This document shows, piece after piece, positions 62,628-64,000 of a DNA stretch of 64,000 nt (position 1 is its first letter; every line of letters starts with the position of its first letter). The position numbers and the translations under genes are program-made. Origin of the DNA: Effusibacillus lacus (GTDB lineage: Bacteria > Bacillota > Bacilli > Tumebacillales > Effusibacillaceae); contig NZ_BDUF01000003.1 of the NCBI RefSeq assembly GCF_002335525.1, forward strand, positions 1 through 64,000, given 5' to 3'. The notes beneath the pieces were generated by a model that saw nothing but the letters and a program-made list of their open reading frames with translations, did not search any database and had not been told where the DNA came from.

Positions 62628-64000
62628 ATGCGAGTACCTGTTGGAGTATCAGGCCGTCACATTCATTTGACACAAGAACATGCAGACATCCTGTTTGGCA
62701 AGGGCCATTCCTTTGAAAAATTAAAACCCCTGCGTCAACCGGGGCAATTTGCATATAAAGAAACGGTTACAGTTACAGGACCAAAAGGGAGCATTCCGAA
62801 CATCCGGGTACTGGGTCCGCTTCGTTCCTACTCCCAACTGGAAATTTCCAAGACCGATTCTTTTGTATTGGGCATTGACCCGCCGGTTCGGGACTCCGGA
62901 GACATTGAGGGCACTCCCGGCATTGTGGTAACGGGTCCGAAAGGCAGTATCAACCTCGACAAGGGCGTGATCCTTCCCTACCGTCATTTGCATCTGCATC
63001 CCTCTGATGCCGACGAATTGGGCGTCAAAGACAAAGATCTGGTCGCTGTTCGAACTAGCGGAGAGCGCCAGGTGATTCTGGAAAATGTGCTTTGTCGTGT
63101 GCATCCCAATTACCGACTGGAGTTCCATATTGACACCGATGAGGCCAATGCTTCCGGATTGCGTACCGGAGATATTGTCAAAGTCATCTCGGTGGACGAA
63201 ACTCATGAACTGGGCACCTTTAAGCAGCAGAAGGTGCTGGTCCTTAACTGCGGAAGCAGTTCGGTCAAGTACAAACTGTTTGACATGCCTTCGGAAAAAA
63301 TCAGAATGCAGGGAAATCTGACACGTACCAAAGACCAGCCCCTAAAAGATACCTTGGACCCGATTTTTGCACAAGTGGGAAATCAAATCGATATTATCGC
63401 CCACCGGATCGTCCACGGCGCTGACCTGTTCCCGCATTCTGTCAAAATCACGGATGAAGTGATCCGCCAGGTCGAAAGCATCGGCCATCTGGCTCCCTTG
63501 CACAATCCGGTCAATCTGGAGGGTGTACAGGCAGCATTGGAACAGTATCCGGAAATACCGCAAATTGCAGTATTTGATACCAGCTTTCACCAGACAATGC
63601 CGCCAACCTCGTATCTGTACGCCATTCCATATGAATATTACGAGAAACACAAAATCCGGAAGTACGGCTTCCACGGCATGAGCCACAGGTATGTGATGGA
63701 ACGGGCGGAACAGATCCTTGAGATCCCCGCAGAGAAACTGCGGTTAATCAGTTGCCACATCGGAAATGGCGTCAGTATCACCGCTATCCGCAATGGAGAG
63801 TCTTATGACACTTCCATGGGCATGACCCCGCTGGCCGGTCTGACCATGGGCACCCGAAGCGGCAATATCGACCCGGGCATCATCCCCTACATGCAGCAAC
63901 TTGAAGGTCTGGAAACAACAGAAGAAGTTATCGATATCCTCAACACCAAGAGCGGCTTGCTGGGAATTTCCGGAATCAGCAACGATGTGCGGGTCCTGCT
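62628..64000 (+). CDS. PduL phosphotransacylase fused to acetate/propionate kinase (3' end outside window)
   Basis: Residues ~1-195 are a complete PduL domain: VGVSGRHIHLT (His11, His13), RHLHLHPSDADELGV (His120, 122, 124) and FHIDTDEANASG (His167), the zinc and active-site set. Residues 202 onward are acetate kinase: VLVLNCGSSSVKYKLF (Asn207), AHRIVHG (Arg260), PLHNP (His292), VFDTSFHQTMP (Asp317), GFHGMSH (His349), HIGNGVSI and GLTMGTRSGN (Arg410). The frame is continuous for 457 codons and runs off the window. The first kinase lobe is about 30 residues shorter than in E. coli AckA. The fusion would turn acyl-CoA, phosphate and ADP into acid, CoA and ATP. Confidence 0.92.
   Translation, partial: MRVPVGVSGRHIHLTQEHADILFGKGHSFEKLKPLRQPGQFAYKETVTVTGPKGSIPNIRVLGPLRSYSQLEISKTDSFVLGIDPPVRDSGDIEGTPGIVVTGPKGSINLDKGVILPYRHLHLHPSDADELGVKDKDLVAVRTSGERQVILENVLCRVHPNYRLEFHIDTDEANASGLRTGDIVKVISVDETHELGTFKQQKVLVLNCGSSSVKYKLFDMPSEKIRMQGNLTRTKDQPLKDTLDPIFAQVGNQIDIIAHRIVHGADLFPHSVKITDEVIRQVESIGHLAPLHNPVNLEGVQAALEQYPEIPQIAVFDTSFHQTMPPTSYLYAIPYEYYEKHKIRKYGFHGMSHRYVMERAEQILEIPAEKLRLISCHIGNGVSITAIRNGESYDTSMGMTPLAGLTMGTRSGNIDPGIIPYMQQLEGLETTEEVIDILNTKSGLLGISGISNDVRVL

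Overview
The window looks like a chromosome segment of an aerobic, moderately high-GC Gram-positive bacterium of the Bacillota, probably a Bacillales or Alicyclobacillaceae-type spore-former. This is inferred from strong AAGGAGG ribosome sites with frequent GTG and TTG starts, ctaCD-ctaA-ctaB oxidase genes, GlpP antitermination of the glycerol genes, a YlbF-type regulator, a LysM-3D cell-wall protein, and FadR-, CcpA- and Fnr-like sites of the Bacillus kind. No rRNA, tRNA, CRISPR array or intact insertion sequence was seen.

Layout. 1-3659: etfB and etfA, split by a 539-bp spacer holding a dispersed element and a degenerate tandem repeat; then a nitronate monooxygenase-type enzyme and an enoyl-CoA hydratase. 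3777-4650: half-size AbrB-type membrane protein and a divergent small protein. 4776-11291: two adjacent units, CoA transferase/acyl-CoA dehydrogenase/DUF3870 and a TRAP-TAXI transporter. Each starts with a copy of the same structured leader RNA followed by a terminator, apparently an unassigned ON-type riboswitch. 11636-12261: small protein plus retropepsin-like protease. 12503-19221: a seven-gene acyl-CoA degradation operon (HMG-CoA-synthase-like/DUF35, SCP2-type thiolase, acyl-CoA dehydrogenase, two MaoC-type dehydratases, SDR, CoA transferase), divergent from an acyl-CoA ligase across a FadR-like palindrome. 21260-29671: accessory and housekeeping genes, including an orphan DGQHR (DndB-like) protein and Nnr.

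29772-33111: ccoG, a monohaem cytochrome c, a CcoN/NOR-like subunit and a 43-residue membrane protein, behind a promoter with an Fnr-type box centred at -41.5. 33228-42411: galE, a Uma2 nuclease, an aldehyde dehydrogenase remnant, a galE/FAD-oxidoreductase chimera, glpFKDP with two GlpP-type leaders and a cre site, and the intact FAD oxidoreductase. 42744-47532: nucleoside-type ABC importer. 47630-52772: ABC ATPase, trpB, M32 carboxypeptidase, small proteins, YlbF, VTT membrane protein. 52865-58307: aa3-type oxidase operon ctaC-ctaD-ctaA-ctaB-subunit III-small membrane protein; ctaA is broken by one in-frame TGA exactly at a conserved cysteine, followed by a hairpin that fits the bacterial SECIS rules. 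58713-64000: RNA methyltransferase, phosphoesterase, HAD hydrolase, DoxX and a PduL-acetate kinase fusion that runs off the window.

Together the genes describe import and CoA-activation of organic acids or lipids, beta-oxidation through ETF, glycerol use, and terminal oxidases for high and low oxygen. The items most worth following are the duplicated leader RNA, the ctaA TGA, the PduL-AckA fusion and the dispersed element placed just before etfA and ctaA.
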